64,000 nt of DNA from Aliivibrio fischeri ATCC 7744 = JCM 18803 = DSM 507 (GTDB lineage Bacteria > Pseudomonadota > Gammaproteobacteria > Enterobacterales > Vibrionaceae), in contig NZ_CP092712.1 of the NCBI RefSeq assembly GCF_023983475.1, positions 186,001 to 250,000 of the forward strand, in the 5' to 3' direction. The notes under the pieces were generated by a model. It made no database searches and had not been told where the DNA came from. It was given only the letters and a program-made list of their open reading frames with translations. The translations under genes were made by a program, and so were the position numbers. Below, piece after piece: positions 8,913 to 17,640 of the stretch; the stretch's first letter is position 1, and every line of letters starts with the position of its first letter.

Positions 8913-10003
8913 TGAATGTTGGAATTATTACTATCCATAATGTAAGTAATTATGGGGCTGTTCTTCAAGCTTATGCTTTGAAAGAGCTAATTAAAACAAA
9001 ATATGATGTGAGTATTATTGATTATGACAATCGTCATGTTTCAAAAAGTTTGGATTATGTTCGTTTTGGAGCAAGTGTTCATTCTTGTTTAGGGACGGTT
9101 AAAGATATTTGCCGAATCATTCCTAGAATACGCGTTATTCCTAAGTTTAAAAATTTTATAAATGAACAGATGGATATCGTTCCTTACAATACAGATCAAG
9201 TAGGTTCGTTTGATGTATTAATTTCTGGTAGTGATCAAATTTGGAATCCTGCTTGTGTTTCTCAAGATAAAAAGTTTATTCCGGAATACTTCCTTTCATT
9301 TTCAGAGCCAAATCAAAAGAAAATAGCTTACGCATCAAGTTGTGGTGCTTATGAATACTCTTCTGCTGAAGAAACAGTCTTGGGTGATTATCTTGGTTCC
9401 TACGATGCGTTATCAACTCGTGAGAACAAGGCTAGTAAGTTTTTATCTTCAGTAACTGGACGTGAAGTGAAGCACGTTTTAGATCCTACACTTTTACTAC
9501 AAAAAGATGAATGGCTTGATCGTCTTGGGGATAATAATTTTCGCGAAGGTGAATATATTCTCTTATATGTAATTAAGAAGACGCTTTTACTGAAAAAGGT
9601 GATCAATAAGTTAAAGCAAGAGCTTAACGTAAAAGTTATCTTATGTGAGCAAGGTCTTCACTTTGATAATGTTGTAGATGAGCACATAAGAGATGCTGGT
9701 CCGAGAGATTTTATTAGCTTATTTAATAATGCAAAGTTTGTAGTAACTGATTCATTTCATGGTACTACATTTTCACTTATCTTTAACAAACCGTTTTTCT
9801 CTATTTCTCCTGGGGCGAATGTAAACCGTATTAGTAGTTTACTTGAAGTTGTGGGTTTAGATTCACGAGTTATTCATAATGAAAATTCATTGAAATCTAT
9901 TAACTCAAGTCACTATGTTTTAGATTTTACGGAGGCAAATGAGCGTTTAGAAGCTGAAAGACAAAAATCAAAGGATTATTTGTTCTCAAGTTTAGAGATG
10001 TAG
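8909..10003 (+). CDS. Polysaccharide pyruvyl transferase family protein
   Basis: A 364-residue member of the PF04230 family (CsaB/WcaK type), whose characterised members transfer pyruvate from phosphoenolpyruvate onto sugars as a ketal. Visible signatures are TIHNVSNYGAVLQAYAL near the N-terminus, the conserved SGSDQIWNP at about residues 108-116, DSFHGTTFSLIF near 281-292 and PGANVNRISSLL after it. ATGA overlap with the flippase indicates coupling. The product predicts an acidic pyruvylated residue in the polymer of operon 1. The exact acceptor cannot be read from sequence. Confidence 0.82.
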   Translation: MMNVGIITIHNVSNYGAVLQAYALKELIKTKYDVSIIDYDNRHVSKSLDYVRFGASVHSCLGTVKDICRIIPRIRVIPKFKNFINEQMDIVPYNTDQVGSFDVLISGSDQIWNPACVSQDKKFIPEYFLSFSEPNQKKIAYASSCGAYEYSSAEETVLGDYLGSYDALSTRENKASKFLSSVTGREVKHVLDPTLLLQKDEWLDRLGDNNFREGEYILLYVIKKTLLLKKVINKLKQELNVKVILCEQGLHFDNVVDEHIRDAGPRDFISLFNNAKFVVTDSFHGTTFSLIFNKPFFSISPGANVNRISSLLEVVGLDSRVIHNENSLKSINSSHYVLDFTEANERLEAERQKSKDYLFSSLEM

Positions 10004-10004
10004 G

Positions 10005-11114
10005 ATGATGCGTGTCTTTGTAAGCGCAACTTCTATTGTTAGTGGTGGTGCTCTCAATATTTTGAAGCAGTTTATATTAAACTGTAAACCAAGTGTTGAT
10101 TTTATCATCGCTATCAATAGCAAGCTTGAGCTAGAACCCGAATATACAAATAAAACAAATATATCTTTTGTTAAGGTTGTCGAAAATAGTCGCTTGGAGC
10201 GCGTTAAATGGGATTTTTGGAAGGCAAAGAAAAAAATTTCAAAGCTAAAAGGTAACGTTAGTTTAGTTATTTCTTTGCAAAATACTACTTTGAATGTAGG
10301 TGACATACGTCAGATGGTTTATGTTCACCAAGGATTATTTTTACATGAAAAGTCTTGGAACCCATTTGTAGCTAGTGAGCGCAAGTATGCATTCTACAAG
10401 TATATTTATCCTAGATTTATTTTTGCATTTTCAAAGCCAACTACACAGTTTATTGTTCAAACTGAGTGGATGAGAAATGCATTAATTAATAAGTATAGAG
10501 TCCCAAATTCTAACGTGTTTAACTTTAAGCCAGAAATTGTTCCTTGGTCAGATAAAGAATTACTTTCAGTGGATAATAATAGTAACGAAGAGTTAACTTT
10601 ATTTTATCCAGCTACAGGTGAAGTGTTTAAAAACCACTTGTTACTTTTAGAATCCATTAAAACGTTGCATTATAAATACCTTTCTTTAGGTAACAGTTTG
10701 AATTTAAAGTTAATATTAACTATTGATGTAAACCTAGAAGCTAATGAACACATTCATAATTATCTTAAAGAGAATCCTAACATAAGGCAGTTCTGTGAGT
10801 TCACTGGGCCAATTTCTTACGAGCAGGTCAAAAGATACTATGACTCATGTGATGTAGTTACTTTTTCAAGCTCTATAGAGTCCTTTGGTTTACCTTTATT
10901 GGAAGCTGCAATGCTTGGTAAACATGTACTTTCTTTGGATACAAGCTTTGCAAAAGAGGTTTTAGAAGGCTATGAAGGCGTTGATTTCATAGGGGATGAT
11001 CCTAGCTTATGGGCTGAATATTTGAATCGACTATTAGAAAGCGATAATAGTCATAACCCACAATTCGTTCCAAAGTATCAAACGAGTTGGCACGATTTCT
11101 TTGAATTAATGTAG
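10005..11114 (+). CDS. Glycosyltransferase family 4
   Basis: A 369-residue GT-B glycosyltransferase. The N-terminal Rossmann half opens with VFVSATSIVSGGALNIL. The C-terminal nucleotide-sugar site carries the GT4 signature ESFGLPLLEAAMLGKHVL near residues 290-307, including the conserved E-x7-E arrangement. Starts one base after the pyruvyl transferase stop, with AGGATG as a possible ribosome site. It presumably adds one sugar of the operon 1 repeat unit; donor and acceptor are unknown. Confidence 0.85.
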   Translation: MMRVFVSATSIVSGGALNILKQFILNCKPSVDFIIAINSKLELEPEYTNKTNISFVKVVENSRLERVKWDFWKAKKKISKLKGNVSLVISLQNTTLNVGDIRQMVYVHQGLFLHEKSWNPFVASERKYAFYKYIYPRFIFAFSKPTTQFIVQTEWMRNALINKYRVPNSNVFNFKPEIVPWSDKELLSVDNNSNEELTLFYPATGEVFKNHLLLLESIKTLHYKYLSLGNSLNLKLILTIDVNLEANEHIHNYLKENPNIRQFCEFTGPISYEQVKRYYDSCDVVTFSSSIESFGLPLLEAAMLGKHVLSLDTSFAKEVLEGYEGVDFIGDDPSLWAEYLNRLLESDNSHNPQFVPKYQTSWHDFFELM

Positions 11115-11124
11115 AAAAATTAAT

Positions 11125-12162
11125 ATGTTTAAAAATAAAGTTTTGCTAATTACAGGTGGTACAGGCTCTTTTGGTAATGCTGTCCTACGTCGTTTCTTAA
11201 ATACAGATATCGGTGAGATTCGGATTTTTTCTCGAGATGAGAAAAAACAAGACGATATGCGTAAAATTTTCCAGTCTGATAAACTGAAATTTTATATTGG
11301 CGATGTTCGCGACCCTCAAAGTGTATCTAATGCAATGCGTGGTGTTGATTATGTATATCATGCAGCAGCTCTGAAACAAGTACCCTCTTGTGAGTTCTAC
11401 CCCCTAGAAGCGGTTAAAACAAATGTCTTAGGTACAGAGAATGTTTTAGAGGCTGCTATCAATCACGGAGTTGAACGAGTCGTTTGTTTAAGTACAGATA
11501 AGGCAGTTTATCCAATTAATGCTATGGGTATTTCTAAAGCGATGATGGAAAAAGTCATTGTGGCTAAGAGTCGTAACCTTGAGCATACGAATACTACAAT
11601 TTGTGGTACTAGATACGGTAATGTTATGGCTTCTCGTGGATCTGTGATTCCTCTATTTATCCGTCAAGTAGTTACTGGTGATCCAATTACTATTACTGAT
11701 CCAAATATGACTCGATTTATGATGACATTAGATGATGCTGTTGATTTGGTTCTTCATGCTTTTAATAATGGTTCAAATGGCGATATTTTCGTGCAAAAGG
11801 CTCCGGCAGCGACAATTGAAGTGCTTGTTCAGTCTATTTTAGAAATAATGGGTAAACCTGAACATCCTGTTAATATAATTGGAACTCGTCATGGTGAGAA
11901 ACAATATGAAGCATTGTGTAGTAGGGAGGAAATGTTCGTAGCAGAAGACCAAGGTAATTTCTACCGTGTTCCATCCGATAACCGTGACCTTAATTATTCG
12001 AAATACTTTGAGGAAGGAGAGAAAGATTTATCTTTAATTGAAGATTATAACTCTCATAATACAGAGCGTTTAAACGTTGAAGGGATGAAAGAACTGCTTC
12101 GAAAACTCGATTTTATCCGCGATATTGAAGCTGGTAATGTTGTTGTTCCTGAGGGAGTGTAA
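11125..12162 (+). CDS. fnlA: FnlA: UDP-GlcNAc 4,6-dehydratase / 5-epimerase
   Basis: This is the first enzyme of UDP-L-FucNAc synthesis (FnlA/WbjB/CapE group): it dehydrates UDP-GlcNAc and epimerises C5. The NAD-binding motif is TGGTGSFG at residues 10-17. The extended SDR active site has the MxxxK variant (SKAMMEK) instead of YxxxK, which is characteristic of this subfamily. Length 345 is typical. Followed directly by fnlB and fnlC, the same order as in E. coli O26-type and P. aeruginosa O11-type loci. Better codon and base balance than the AT-rich upstream genes. Confidence 0.92.
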   Translation: MFKNKVLLITGGTGSFGNAVLRRFLNTDIGEIRIFSRDEKKQDDMRKIFQSDKLKFYIGDVRDPQSVSNAMRGVDYVYHAAALKQVPSCEFYPLEAVKTNVLGTENVLEAAINHGVERVVCLSTDKAVYPINAMGISKAMMEKVIVAKSRNLEHTNTTICGTRYGNVMASRGSVIPLFIRQVVTGDPITITDPNMTRFMMTLDDAVDLVLHAFNNGSNGDIFVQKAPAATIEVLVQSILEIMGKPEHPVNIIGTRHGEKQYEALCSREEMFVAEDQGNFYRVPSDNRDLNYSKYFEEGEKDLSLIEDYNSHNTERLNVEGMKELLRKLDFIRDIEAGNVVVPEGV

Positions 12163-12163
12163 C

Positions 12164-13036
12164 GTGAAAGTTATTGTTATCGGCGCAACAGGAATGTTGG
12201 GTTATAGTATATTTTCTAATTTGTCTGATTCAACCGAACTTGATGTTTTTGGTACTGTTAGAAGTGTTCATGGGTTGGAGAAGTATTTTCCTTCTATGGA
12301 CAAGTTGATTTATGGTGTTGACATCAAGAAATTTGAAACTCTTGAAACAGTTCTTGAAAAAATGAGATTTGATGTCGTTATTAATTGTATCGGTTTAATA
12401 AAGCAGCATGATGTAGCTAAGCAACATGTAGAAGCGATAGAAATTAATGCATTGCTACCACATAAAATTGCTCAGCTATGTGATCGCGTTGGTGCTAGAT
12501 TAATTCATTTTTCTACAGATTGTGTGTTTGATGGTAAAGCTGGTAATTATTTAGAGACCGACTTGCCAACGGCAACAGATTTATATGGTAAATCTAAATG
12601 CCTTGGTGAAGTGGATTATGGCCAACATATTACTTTGCGAACATCGATTATCGGTCATGAGCTAAAATCTTCTGTTAGCTTAATTGATTGGTTTCTAAAT
12701 CAAAAAGGCTTTGTGAGAGGTTTCTCGAAAGCTGTCTTCTCTGGTCTGCCAACTGCCTATGTTGCAAAGGTTCTTGAGGATTATGTACTCCCTAATCCAT
12801 CTCTTTCTGGTCTGTATCAATTATCTGTAGATCCTATTGATAAGTTCTCTTTGATCTCAAAAGTTGCTGATGTCTACAATAAGCAGATTGAAATAGAAAG
12901 GTTTGAAGACTTTGTGATAGATCGTTCCCTTAATTCAATAAAGTTTCGTGAAAAGACAGGATTCGTACCACCAAGTTGGGACGAGTTGGTAGCATTCATG
13001 CACAGTGATTACAGTAAGAGATATAACTATGAGTAA
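12164..13036 (+). CDS. fnlB: FnlB: dTDP-4-dehydrorhamnose reductase-like NDP-sugar reductase/epimerase
   Basis: The second enzyme of UDP-L-FucNAc synthesis (FnlB/WbjC), an RmlD-like reductase that completes conversion of the 4-keto intermediate. NAD-binding VIGATGMLGYS lies at the N-terminus; the substrate loop STDCVFDG and the catalytic YGKSK follow. I chose the GTG at 12164 because a GAGGGAG ribosome site precedes it and the protein then begins VKVIVIGATG. The frame extends further upstream, but only inside fnlA. This gives 290 residues, normal for the family. Overlaps fnlC by 8 bp. Confidence 0.9.
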   Translation: MKVIVIGATGMLGYSIFSNLSDSTELDVFGTVRSVHGLEKYFPSMDKLIYGVDIKKFETLETVLEKMRFDVVINCIGLIKQHDVAKQHVEAIEINALLPHKIAQLCDRVGARLIHFSTDCVFDGKAGNYLETDLPTATDLYGKSKCLGEVDYGQHITLRTSIIGHELKSSVSLIDWFLNQKGFVRGFSKAVFSGLPTAYVAKVLEDYVLPNPSLSGLYQLSVDPIDKFSLISKVADVYNKQIEIERFEDFVIDRSLNSIKFREKTGFVPPSWDELVAFMHSDYSKRYNYE

Positions 13037-14156
13037 ATTAAAAGTAGTAACCGTCGTAGGCACGCGACCAGAAATCATTCGTCTTTCACGTACAATCGCT
13101 AAGTTGGATGAATACACTGATCATACCTTAGTTCATACTGGTCAAAATTATGACTATGAATTGAATCAAATTTTTTTTGATGATCTTGGTATTCGTTCTC
13201 CTGATGTGTTTTTAGAATGTGCTGGTGGCACTGCAGCTGAAACTATGGCTCAGGTTATTAGTAAATCAGATAAGATGTTTGAAGAAATTAATCCTGAAGC
13301 TATATTGATCCTAGGTGATACTAATAGTGCCCTGTCTGCTATCTCAGCTAAGCGTAAAAAGATTCCTATTTTCCATATGGAAGCGGGTAATCGATGTTTT
13401 GATTTACGTGTTCCAGAAGAGATAAACCGAAAAATTGTCGACCATATTTCTGATGTAAACATGCCATACAGCGACATTGCTCGTGACTATCTGTTACGTG
13501 AGGGGATTAGTCCTGATTTCATCGTTAAAACAGGTAGTCCGATGGATGAAGTATTAAATTACTACGAAGAAAAAATCTCACAATCAGATGTGTTAGAACG
13601 CCTAGAGCTGACTAGTGAAGGTTATTTTTTAGTGAGCGTACACCGCGAAGAAAACGTCGATTCTGAGCGAAATATTAACAATTATGTTTTAGCGTTAAAT
13701 ACGATTGCTGAAAAGTACTATCTACCTATTATTGTTTCTACTCACCCAAGAACAAGGAAGAAGATCGAGCTATTAAACTTACAGTTTCACCCTTTAGTAC
13801 GTTTGATGAAGCCTCTAGGCTTTAGTGATTACATTCGTTTACAGAAAGAGGCGAAGGTGGTTCTTAGTGATAGCGGTACGATTACTGAAGAATCTTCAAT
13901 TTTGAACTTCCCTGCGATTAATATCCGTGAAGCGCAAGAAAGACCAGAAGGGTTTGAAGAAGGTGCAGTTATGTTTACGGGAATGAGTGTCGATCGTATT
14001 CTACAAGCGATTGAAATATTGGATGATCAGCCAAGAAATGAAACTCGTTTGTTGAATAAAGTAACTGACTATATTGCACCAAACGTCTCTGATAAAGTAC
14101 TTCGTACAATTCTAAGTTACACCGATTATGTCAATCGTGTTGTCTGGAAGAAATAG
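13029..14156 (+). CDS. fnlC: FnlC: UDP-N-acetylglucosamine 2-epimerase family (UDP-L-FucNAc synthesis)
   Basis: A non-hydrolysing 2-epimerase, 375 residues, that performs the last step to UDP-L-FucNAc (FnlC/WbjD). Family signatures are VVGTRPEIIRLS at the N-terminus, HTGQNYDYELNQIFF, the HMEAGNRCFD motif and SVHREENVD. The ATG at 13029 is preferred over an upstream in-frame GTG at 13005. It gives the standard MSKLKVVTVVGTRPE start with a GTAAGAG ribosome site, overlapping the fnlB stop (ATGAGTAA). Confidence 0.93.
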   Translation: MSKLKVVTVVGTRPEIIRLSRTIAKLDEYTDHTLVHTGQNYDYELNQIFFDDLGIRSPDVFLECAGGTAAETMAQVISKSDKMFEEINPEAILILGDTNSALSAISAKRKKIPIFHMEAGNRCFDLRVPEEINRKIVDHISDVNMPYSDIARDYLLREGISPDFIVKTGSPMDEVLNYYEEKISQSDVLERLELTSEGYFLVSVHREENVDSERNINNYVLALNTIAEKYYLPIIVSTHPRTRKKIELLNLQFHPLVRLMKPLGFSDYIRLQKEAKVVLSDSGTITEESSILNFPAINIREAQERPEGFEEGAVMFTGMSVDRILQAIEILDDQPRNETRLLNKVTDYIAPNVSDKVLRTILSYTDYVNRVVWKK

Positions 14157-14158
14157 TA

Positions 14159-15364
14159 ATGCACTTAGCGTTAATTATAGATGATTACCTGCCGCACAGC
14201 ACTCGTGTGGCAGCTAAAATGTTTCATGAACTTGCTGTAGAATTACTAGAGCAAGGACATTACGTGACAATTATTACACCTCACTTTGATAAAAATGAGC
14301 CAGCACTTATTGAAGAAAAATTAGATGGTGTTGTTATTTGGCGCTTTCTTTCTGGTCAAATCAAAGATGTGCCGAAGGTCAAACGAGCGATCAACGAAAC
14401 ATTGCTCTCCCATAGAGCTTGGAGTGCAATTCAAGGTAAAGTCGATAAAGATACATTTGATGGAGTTGTTTACTATTCTCCATCAATTTTCTTTGGGTCA
14501 TTAGTATCAAAACTGAAAAATCGCTGCCAGTGCAATAGTTATCTCATTTTGCGTGATTTCTTTCCTCAATGGGCTATTGATTCTGGCTTAATGAAAGAGG
14601 GGTCGTTAATTGAGCGCTACTTTCGCTTTTTTGAAACTATCTCTTATCGTAATGCCGATATTATAGGCGTTATGTCGGAGAAAAATTTAGAAATATTTAA
14701 TCGAAATACTAACAATAGATTCCCTACAACTATATTACGCAACTGGGCTAATCTGTCGCCTCATTGTCCTTCAGATACTGTAAGGAACTTGAGAGAAAAA
14801 TTGGGATTAAATGATGAGGTTATCTACTTTTATGGCGGTAATATTGGTCATGCTCAGGATATGGCGAACTTGATACGCTTGGCTAAAAATATGCAATGTT
14901 TTGATAAGGTGCATTTTATTTTTTTAGGGCAAGGTGATGAAGTTAAATTAATTAATGACTTAATTAAAAAATGGGCATTGACCAATTGTTCATACCTTCC
15001 TTCCGTATCACAGCAGGAGTTCAAAGATATTTTGGCTCAAGTTGATGTAGGGCTATTTTCTTTATCGGCTAAGCATAGTGCTCATAACTTCCCCGGCAAA
15101 TTATTAGGATATATGGTTCAATCATTGCCAATTCTAGGTAGTGTAAATAAAGGAAATGACCTAATGGGTTTAGTTAATATTAATCAAGCAGGATTGATTA
15201 GTGTTAATGGTGAAGATGATGTTTTTTTTGAGAATGCAAGTAAATTACAAAATGATATAGAATTACGGAAGAGTATTGGAGATTCAGGTTATAAGTTATT
15301 AAAAAAAGAATTTTCAGTGGTAAATATAGCGTCTTCTATCGTTGATTCTTTAAAAAAAAGTTAG
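14159..15364 (+). CDS. wbuB: WbuB-like glycosyltransferase (probable L-FucNAc transferase)
   Basis: A 401-residue GT4-type glycosyltransferase whose opening (LALIIDDYLPHSTRVAAKMFHELA) closely resembles WbuB/WbjE proteins. In other loci WbuB follows fnlABC and is assigned L-FucNAc transfer. The C-terminal half carries YFYGGNIGHAQDM and KLLGYMVQSLPILG, the donor-binding region. Starts two bases after fnlC. Its donor is probably UDP-L-FucNAc, inferred from family and context rather than shown. The gene is followed by a ugd fragment, the visible edge of a rearrangement. Confidence 0.82.
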   Translation: MHLALIIDDYLPHSTRVAAKMFHELAVELLEQGHYVTIITPHFDKNEPALIEEKLDGVVIWRFLSGQIKDVPKVKRAINETLLSHRAWSAIQGKVDKDTFDGVVYYSPSIFFGSLVSKLKNRCQCNSYLILRDFFPQWAIDSGLMKEGSLIERYFRFFETISYRNADIIGVMSEKNLEIFNRNTNNRFPTTILRNWANLSPHCPSDTVRNLREKLGLNDEVIYFYGGNIGHAQDMANLIRLAKNMQCFDKVHFIFLGQGDEVKLINDLIKKWALTNCSYLPSVSQQEFKDILAQVDVGLFSLSAKHSAHNFPGKLLGYMVQSLPILGSVNKGNDLMGLVNINQAGLISVNGEDDVFFENASKLQNDIELRKSIGDSGYKLLKKEFSVVNIASSIVDSLKKS

Positions 15365-15405
15365 CAGTTTAGTCGCTCTAATGAAAAATATAGTTAACTA
15401 TAAAG

Positions 15406-15762
15406 AATATTATTGGTGCAATTGTAGAGGCGAATACTACTCGTAAAGATTTTATTGCAGACAGCATTTTAAAGCGTAATCCAAAACGTGTGGGTATCTA
15501 TCGTTTAGTGATGAAATCAGGCTCTGATAACTTCCGTGCATCAAGCATTCAAGGTGTGATGAAGCGCTTAAAAGCGAAGGGCATTGAGGTTGTGGTTTAT
15601 GAGCCTGTTCTGCAAGAGAAAGAATTCTTCAACTCTTTGGTGATAACCGATTTAAACGAATTTAAATCAACTTGTGATGTGATTGTGTCTAACCGTATGG
15701 ACCAAGAATTATCAGATGTAGAGGCAAAAGTATATACTCGCGATTTATTTGGTTCTGATTAA
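15406..15762 (+). pseudogene. ugd: 3' remnant of a UDP-glucose 6-dehydrogenase gene
   Basis: This reading frame matches the last 118 residues of the intact ugd at 40570-41736, from NIIGAIV to the identical C-terminus YTRDLFGSD, at roughly 80 percent identity by eye. The first 270 codons, including the NAD-binding domain and active site, are absent. Homology begins abruptly at 15406, only about 40 bp after the WbuB-like gene. An in-frame GTG at 15490 could start a 90-residue peptide but without catalytic parts. Best read as a recombination scar left when the upstream sugar genes were exchanged; the divergence shows it is not a recent copy of the downstream ugd. Confidence 0.88.
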
Positions 15763-15830
15763 TTATTCATTTTATTAATAGTTAATGTCGGATAACTATT
15801 GATAATTTGCTCTATTTTTGTACAATACCG

Positions 15831-15946
15831 CACGTTGTTTTTCTTTGGCTAAAAAACAAACGTGGCTCGTGTTTTATTTGTATCGTTACATTGATAACTG
15901 AATAAAATGCGAGCAAATAGACCACGTAGCAACTGCGTGGTTTTAT
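15831..15946 (+). terminator. Hairpins between the ugd remnant and wecA
   Basis: Two hairpins lie here: CACGTTGTTTTT pairing imperfectly with AAAACAAACGTG (15831-15865), and CCACG(T/C)AG..CTGCGTGG followed by TTTT (15921-15944). The second resembles a weak intrinsic terminator. Under RfaH control it might be read through; otherwise wecA may need its own promoter. Confidence 0.45.
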
Positions 15947-16004
15947 GCAATACCCATCTATATATAATTAAAAGATAACTACATTCCTAAAAGGAAGTTT
16001 ATTC

Positions 16005-17096
16005 ATGATAAACGCATATCTGTTTGTGTTTCTCGTCTCATTTATCAGTTTATTTATTATGCGCAAAGTGGCTAAGCGCATTGGCTTGGTAGATAAACCT
16101 AATGAGCGAAAGCATCATAAAGGAGTCATTCCATTAATTGGTGGTATTTCTATATTCACTACATTATGTATTGGTTTGCTTCTTTTCCTCCCTGTTACTG
16201 AAACTCTGCTTATGTATTTGGCATGTGCAGCGGTATTAGTGGTGCTAGGGGCCTTTGATGATTACTTTGATGTGTCATTTAAAATTAGGTTAATTGTTCA
16301 AACTGGCATTTCTCTTGTTATCATTTTTGCTGGCGGACACAGTTTACATAATTTAGGTTTCTTAATGGGCAGTGAGACCATCATGTTGTCTTCTGCGGTA
16401 AGTGGTTTTATTACCATTTTAGGTGTGATAGGGGCGATTAATGCCTTTAATATGGTTGATGGTATTGATGGCTTATTAGGTGGGTTAGCATCGGTTACTT
16501 TTGCTGCGCTCGCTACCGTGTTCTATTACAGTGGTAATGATTACCTTGCTCATGTGTGCGGGTTAATCGTTATTGCTATGGTGCCATACATTATGCTTAA
16601 CCTTGGTTTTCCTTTGGGGCGTCGCTTTAAAGTCTTTATGGGTGATGCCGGCAGTATGTTTATTGGCTTTACGGTGGTTTGGATGCTTATTCGTGGTTCA
16701 CAAGAGCCAGCCGTTATTGCATTTAAACCGGTAACCGCATTATGGTTAATTGCAATTCCTCTTATGGATATGGCAACCATTATGATCCGTCGTGTTCGTA
16801 AGGGCCAATCTCCATTCAAACCTGATCGTGAGCATTTACATCATATTTGCCAGCGTTTGGGTTTATCTTCTTATATGACGCTTTTCTTAATTTGTACCGT
16901 TGCTTTAATTTGCGCTTTCTTCGGCATTTGGGCTGATTTAAATGGCATGAGTGAGTCGGTCATGTTCTTTAGTTTCTTAGCTTTATTTGGCGTGTACTTT
17001 ATGACTATCAGCTACATCTGGCGTATCACAACATTTGTGCATAAGCTGTTTGGTAAGCGCATGTCGGTACAGCTTCAAGCTGAGATAAGCAAATAA
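16005..17096 (+). CDS. wecA: WecA, undecaprenyl-phosphate GlcNAc-1-phosphate transferase
   Basis: A polytopic inner-membrane enzyme that starts repeat-unit assembly by transferring a HexNAc-1-phosphate to undecaprenyl phosphate. The family motifs are all visible: GAFDDYFDV (near residues 81-89), NAFNMVDGIDGLLGG (about 146-160), FMGDAGSMFIG and the basic cytoplasmic loop FKPDREHLHH (near 267-276). About 11 membrane segments; 363 residues is normal. Preceded by AAAGGAAG as a ribosome site. Last gene of the first polysaccharide operon, ending at a strong terminator. Its usual sugar is GlcNAc; given fnlABC nearby, other HexNAc donors remain possible. Confidence 0.92.
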   Translation: MINAYLFVFLVSFISLFIMRKVAKRIGLVDKPNERKHHKGVIPLIGGISIFTTLCIGLLLFLPVTETLLMYLACAAVLVVLGAFDDYFDVSFKIRLIVQTGISLVIIFAGGHSLHNLGFLMGSETIMLSSAVSGFITILGVIGAINAFNMVDGIDGLLGGLASVTFAALATVFYYSGNDYLAHVCGLIVIAMVPYIMLNLGFPLGRRFKVFMGDAGSMFIGFTVVWMLIRGSQEPAVIAFKPVTALWLIAIPLMDMATIMIRRVRKGQSPFKPDREHLHHICQRLGLSSYMTLFLICTVALICAFFGIWADLNGMSESVMFFSFLALFGVYFMTISYIWRITTFVHKLFGKRMSVQLQAEISK

Positions 17097-17131
17097 TGGC
17101 GTTTTGTTAAATATATAGATAATCAATACAC

Positions 17132-17170
17132 AAAAGCGGATATAACTTAAGGTTGTATCCGCTTTTTTTG
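17132..17170 (+). terminator. Intrinsic terminator after wecA
   Basis: AAAAGCGGATA(T)AAC pairs with GTTG(T)ATCCGCTTTT, followed by a run of Ts. This long stem closes polysaccharide operon 1. A near-copy follows ugd at 41811-41848. Confidence 0.88.
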
Positions 17171-17182
17171 TTTTATACTCTT

Positions 17183-17280
17183 TAGGTGCTAGGTGCTAGG
17201 TGCTAGGTGCTAGGTGCTAGGTGCTAGGTGCTAGGTGCTAGGTGCTAGGTGCTAGGTGCTAGGTGCTAGGTGCTAGGTGC
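17183..17280. repeat. Heptanucleotide tandem repeat, 14 perfect copies of TAGGTGC
   Basis: TAGGTGC repeats 14 times without a mismatch (98 bp) just after the wecA terminator. The following 200 bp (17283-17480) is R1-type text rich in TTTACTAGCCCCTT, CTAGTTCCT and TAGTCCCT words. No credible gene lies here, although a frame happens to be open on the plus strand. Perfect heptamer arrays of this length are prone to slippage, so copy number probably varies between isolates. Confidence 0.95.
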
Positions 17281-17640
17281 TGCTCTCTCTTTAGCTCAGT
17301 CCTTGCTTTTACTAGCCCCTTAACTCTCGTCCCTGCTCTTACTGGTTCCTTATTTCTGCTCTTACTTTTCCCTAGTTCCTGCTTTTACTCGTTCCTTAGC
17401 TCTCATCTCTGCTCTTCCTCGTCCTTAGTCCCTGCACTTACTAGTCCCTTACTTCTCCTCTCCCTCAACCTCTCATATTCCACTTATAAATTTCAGTCTT
17501 TAGTGTGTTTGCCGATATATGGGCTTACTATGTAGCCAATCGTTTATTGGTCTTGCCTTTGAGTACGCTGCAAAGATGCTAACTTATTGGGCTTATGATA
17601 AAATAAGAAAATATTTAAACAGTTTAAATCATCAAACGCC
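17281..17640. other. Gene-free stretch: R1 repeat text and presumed promoter of operon 2
   Basis: The first 200 bp are low-complexity CT-rich repeat text of family R1. From about 17485 the sequence becomes ordinary and AT-rich, and probably holds the promoter for the second polysaccharide operon. No convincing -35/-10 pair could be chosen by eye. Confidence 0.4.

Noticed and set aside
17183-17280. Possible CRISPR array
   Set aside because: The repeats are 7 bp with no spacers and there are no cas genes; this is a simple microsatellite.
17263-17535. Open frame of about 90 codons after the heptamer array
   Set aside because: It begins inside the TAGGTGC repeat, is Ser/Leu-rich low complexity, and reads through R1 repeat text; no ribosome site or family resemblance.
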